Below, piece by piece: positions 61,745-64,000 of a DNA stretch of 64,000 nucleotides (position 1 is its first letter; every line of letters begins with the position of its first letter). Source of the stretch: an uncultured Lachnospiraceae bacterium. GTDB lineage: Bacteria; Bacillota; Clostridia; Lachnospirales; Lachnospiraceae. The position numbers and the translations under genes were made by a program. Below the pieces are notes generated by a model that was given only the letters and a program-made list of their open reading frames with translations, was not told the origin of the DNA and made no database searches. Where the stretch lies: NCBI GenBank assembly GCA_910577645.1, contig CAJTOL010000004.1, positions 62,001 through 126,000 of the forward strand, read 5' to 3'.

Positions 61745-62893
61745 CTATTCCAGGTTGCTTTCTTCTTCTGGGTAGTCCTCGTAATCATTCTGGTAGCCGT
61801 CTTCCATGTCTTCCATATCTTCCTGATATTCAATGCCCATCTCTTCAAACAGGCCGGACTCTTTTGCCTGGGTCTCACTCTTAATGTCAATCTTGTATCC
61901 GGTAAGGCGGGCCGCAAGCCTTGCGTTCTGGCCTTCCTTGCCGATTGCTAAGGATAACTGGTAATCGGGAACAATCACCTGAGCCTCCCGCTCTTCCTCA
62001 TATGCCACAACGCAGATTACCTTTGCAGGGCTTAACGCATTTTCAATTAAGTATGCCGCATTGTCATCCCAGTTGATGATATCAATCTTTTCCCCTCTAA
62101 GCTCATTTACAACAGCATTTACTCTGGCTCCGTTTAAGCCTACGCATGCTCCTACCGGATCTACATTCTCGTCATGGGAGCATACAGCGATCTTGGTACG
62201 GGAACCGGCCTCTCTGGCAATGGCCTTGATCTCCACCGTTCCGTCCCTTACCTCGGCAACCTCAGCTTCAAAGAGGCGCTTTACCAAATCCGGATGGGTA
62301 CGGGATACGGAAACCCTGGGGCCTTTGGGCGTGTCCTTTACCTCCACAATGTATACCTTAATCCGCTCTGTAGGAACTAAAATCTCGCCCTTCACCTGCT
62401 CGCTCTCGTTTAAAACAGCATCTACCTTTCCTAAATTAATGCTGATGTTACGGCCCAGGTTCTTCTGTACAATACCGGTTACCACATCCTTTTCCTTGCT
62501 GTAGTAATCGTTAAAAAGAACCTTTCTCTCTTCTTCACGGATTTTCTGCAGGATCACGTTTTTGGCATTCTGAGTTGCGATACGGCCAAAATTTTTGGAT
62601 TCAATGGGCACCTGGACAATGTCGCCTACAACGTATCTGGGATCTCTCATTCTGGCTTCGGAAAGGCTAATCTGCAGCATGGAATCCTCTGCTTCCTCCA
62701 CCACCTCCTTTTCTGCATAAACAGAAAAGTCGCAGGTTTCCGGATTGATTGTAACCTTTACATTGTCTGCCTTGCCAAAATGATTTTTGCAGGCAGTCAG
62801 CAAAGAATTTTCAATTGCTTCTAATAAGATCTCCTTGCTGATATTTTTCTCCTTTTCCAGCATTTCCAATGCCAATAATAGTTCCTTGTTCAT
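61745..62893 (-). CDS. nusA: Transcription termination/antitermination protein NusA
   Basis: A 382-residue NusA with the N-terminal RNA polymerase-binding domain, an S1 domain (VTGIVQKNLGRNISINLG) and two KH domains (VGACVGLNGARVNAVVNELRG in part; SLAIGKEGQNARLAARLTG). It ends in an acidic tail with repeated Glu/Asp/Tyr. It lacks the acidic repeat domains of E. coli NusA, as other Firmicute forms do. It is the second gene of the operon, 27 bases after rimP. Confidence 0.96.
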   Translation of the reverse strand: MNKELLLALEMLEKEKNISKEILLEAIENSLLTACKNHFGKADNVKVTINPETCDFSVYAEKEVVEEAEDSMLQISLSEARMRDPRYVVGDIVQVPIESKNFGRIATQNAKNVILQKIREEERKVLFNDYYSKEKDVVTGIVQKNLGRNISINLGKVDAVLNESEQVKGEILVPTERIKVYIVEVKDTPKGPRVSVSRTHPDLVKRLFEAEVAEVRDGTVEIKAIAREAGSRTKIAVCSHDENVDPVGACVGLNGARVNAVVNELRGEKIDIINWDDNAAYLIENALSPAKVICVVAYEEEREAQVIVPDYQLSLAIGKEGQNARLAARLTGYKIDIKSETQAKESGLFEEMGIEYQEDMEDMEDGYQNDYEDYPEEESNLE

Positions 62894-62920
62894 GGTTATC
62901 CTCCTAATGCTCCTTCTCCA

Positions 62921-63388
62921 TTAAAAATCAAAAGCTAAACGAATCAGTGCAATCCCTGTCCTCTCAAATACAATCTGGCTTCCGTCCTCCATCCCCAGAG
63001 TAACGGTATCCTTATCATATGCTTCCAGCACGCCGGTATAGTCCTTCTGCTTATTCAGGGCTTTGTAAAGCTTTACCTCTACCTCTCTGCCTGTACTCCT
63101 TGCAAAGTCCTTTTCCTTTTTTAAAGGTCTTCCCAGACCCGGAGAACTGACCTCCAAAATATAGCTCTCCTGGATAAAGTCTTCCTGATCCAGCCAATCG
63201 CCAAGCTTCCGGTTGATAACCTCACAGTCGTCTACCGTAATTCCGCCTTCTTTATCAATGTAGGCTCTCAGGTACCAGGTACCTGCTTCCTTTACATACT
63301 CCACATCCACCAGTTCAAACCCGTGTTCCTCCATGAGAGGGAGAAGGAAGGCTTCGGTTTTTGCCTCATACTGCTCTCTTCTGGTCAT
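62921..63388 (-). CDS. rimP: Ribosome maturation factor RimP
   Basis: A 155-residue RimP that assists 30S assembly. EEHGFELVDVEYVKEAGTWY, LRAYIDKEGGITVDDCE and YILEVSSPGLGRPLKKEKDF (each a known conserved segment) identify it. ATG 63388 follows a ribosome site (AAAGGTGG); an upstream ATG at 63406 lacks spacing for one. It heads the operon; the leader has a strong hairpin and a sigma-A promoter. Confidence 0.95.
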   Translation of the reverse strand: MTRREQYEAKTEAFLLPLMEEHGFELVDVEYVKEAGTWYLRAYIDKEGGITVDDCEVINRKLGDWLDQEDFIQESYILEVSSPGLGRPLKKEKDFARSTGREVEVKLYKALNKQKDYTGVLEAYDKDTVTLGMEDGSQIVFERTGIALIRLAFDF

Positions 63389-63447
63389 CTCTACACCACC
63401 TTTCATTCCGCCTGTTTTTTATTTTGCCTTTTACAGCCGGACAAACG

Positions 63448-63475
63448 GAAAGAGTGGACTTACGTCCACTCTTTC
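63448..63475 (-). promoter_or_regulatory. Leader hairpin of the rimP operon
   Basis: GAAAGAGTGGAC (63448-63459) pairs perfectly with GTCCACTCTTTC (63464-63475) across 4 bases. It lies in the untranslated leader about 60 bases before rimP and downstream of the promoter. The T content after it on the minus strand is low, so it may be a protein-binding or attenuation element instead of a full terminator. Confidence 0.65.
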
Positions 63476-63503
63476 AGCCATTCGTCATCATGTTATCGTA
63501 CCA

Positions 63504-63532
63504 ACTATAACACTTTCTTGTAGAAAATGCAA
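63504..63532 (-). promoter_or_regulatory. Promoter of the rimP-ribF operon
   Basis: TTGCAT (63527-63532) and TATAGT (63504-63509) on the minus strand with 17-base spacing, about 115 bases before rimP. Confidence 0.65.
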
Positions 63533-63650
63533 GAGGTATTTTCTTGAGTTTTCGCGATGCGCGATTGGAAATTAAAGAAGTCAACGCAAAGCATAGAAAT
63601 AGTTAAAATCCAAGAAAGCCCGCAGAATAAGGCTTTTTCAAGACTTGCAG

Positions 63651-63681
63651 AAAAATAGCCCTCCGAAACGGAAGGCTTATT
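63651..63681 (-). terminator. Terminator of the GH4 gene
   Basis: AGCCTTCCG and CGGAGGGCT pair (one G-T) around TTT, followed by ATTTTT on the minus strand. It lies 70-100 bases after the stop of the glycosidase gene. Between it and the rimP promoter nothing else is recognised, apart from a small AAAGCC/GGCTTTTT hairpin at about 63615-63638. Confidence 0.75.
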
Positions 63682-63750
63682 TTGTATTAAAGTTTGTCCT
63701 TTTAGACATTTTTTCCAAAAACACTACCTATTTTACACTACCGCATCTTC

Positions 63751-64000
63751 TCAGCGAAGCTCCGGCCAATACCCCTTATTGGCTTCTATCATATCATCCA
63801 GAATTTTTTTCGCTGTAAACAGGCTGGGAACGGTCTTTGACATGGTAAATGCCATCAGGGCTTTCTCATAAGAATTTTCTATCGCAGCCTCCACAATCAG
63901 CTTCTCCACAGCCTCCTGCTGTTCAATCAGCCCTTTATAGAATGTTTTAATCTCCCCTACCCGCACCGGCTCCGGGCCCCGGTCAGTAATATAAGCCGGG
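63751..64000 (-). CDS. GH4-family glycosidase, C-terminal part (partial)
   Basis: About 82 codons of a gene that begins beyond the right edge. The reading PAYITDRGPEPVRVGEIKTF, then KGLIEQQEAVEKLIVEAAIE and KKILDDMIEANKGYWPEL, corresponds to the C-terminus of glycoside hydrolase family 4 enzymes such as 6-phospho-beta-glucosidase. These use NAD+ and Mn2+ to cleave phosphorylated disaccharides. The active-site part lies outside the window, so the substrate class is unknown. Confidence 0.7.
   Translation of the reverse strand, partial: PAYITDRGPEPVRVGEIKTFYKGLIEQQEAVEKLIVEAAIENSYEKALMAFTMSKTVPSLFTAKKILDDMIEANKGYWPELR

Overview
The window looks like a chromosomal segment of an anaerobic, low-to-mid GC Firmicute, most likely a gut Lachnospiraceae (Clostridia). 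The basis is the gene set: electron-bifurcating NfnAB, an O2-sensitive class III ribonucleotide reductase, a membrane Na+-pumping decarboxylase cluster, AddAB instead of RecBCD, YtrA-type ABC regulation, and the rimP-nusA-ylxR-ylxQ-infB-rbfA-nrnA-truB-ribF order. The genus is not certain. Most genes lie on the minus strand. No tRNA, rRNA or CRISPR array was seen.

Left part (1-18 kb): a decayed toxin-antitoxin remnant at the edge; an XRE regulator fused to a complete desulfoferrodoxin-like domain; a lipoprotein; a MATE/TetR efflux locus in which one MATE gene is broken; nfnAB; an addB-addA-(ThyX-like)-folA operon; an FMN-binding-like membrane protein; and a second intact MATE exporter.

Accessory pocket (18-20.4 kb): a MntA/HepT-type nucleotidyltransferase/HEPN pair lies beside what looks like a group II intron remnant (about 18814-20325) inserted directly behind the nrdD terminator. 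Instead of a reverse transcriptase, this element carries one AT-rich gene whose motifs recall class III nucleotide cyclases. This is the best candidate for an undescribed system here.

Middle (20.4-41.6 kb): nrdD with a C-terminal glutaredoxin-like domain and NrdR boxes over its promoter; hflX; a TPR lipoprotein; dut-scpB-scpA; two large surface proteins; a SLC13-type permease with a LysR regulator; an AAA/DUF4143-type ATPase; and a five-gene biotin-dependent carboxyltransferase/Na+-decarboxylase cluster with two different carboxyltransferases.

Right part (41.8-64 kb): a D,D-carboxypeptidase; an SOS-controlled dinB; an RsmF-like methyltransferase; enolase; a GntR-regulated ABC exporter; a CAT-like acetyltransferase; a mannonate utilisation pair with a divergent AraC regulator; the translation/ribosome-maturation operon rimP to ribF; and the 3' end of a GH4 glycosidase.

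Six dispersed palindromes sharing an AAAATGAA outer motif, some with a common internal core, sit at gene ends. They look like a mobile or amplified terminator-like element. One copy supplies the stop codons of both flanking convergent genes.
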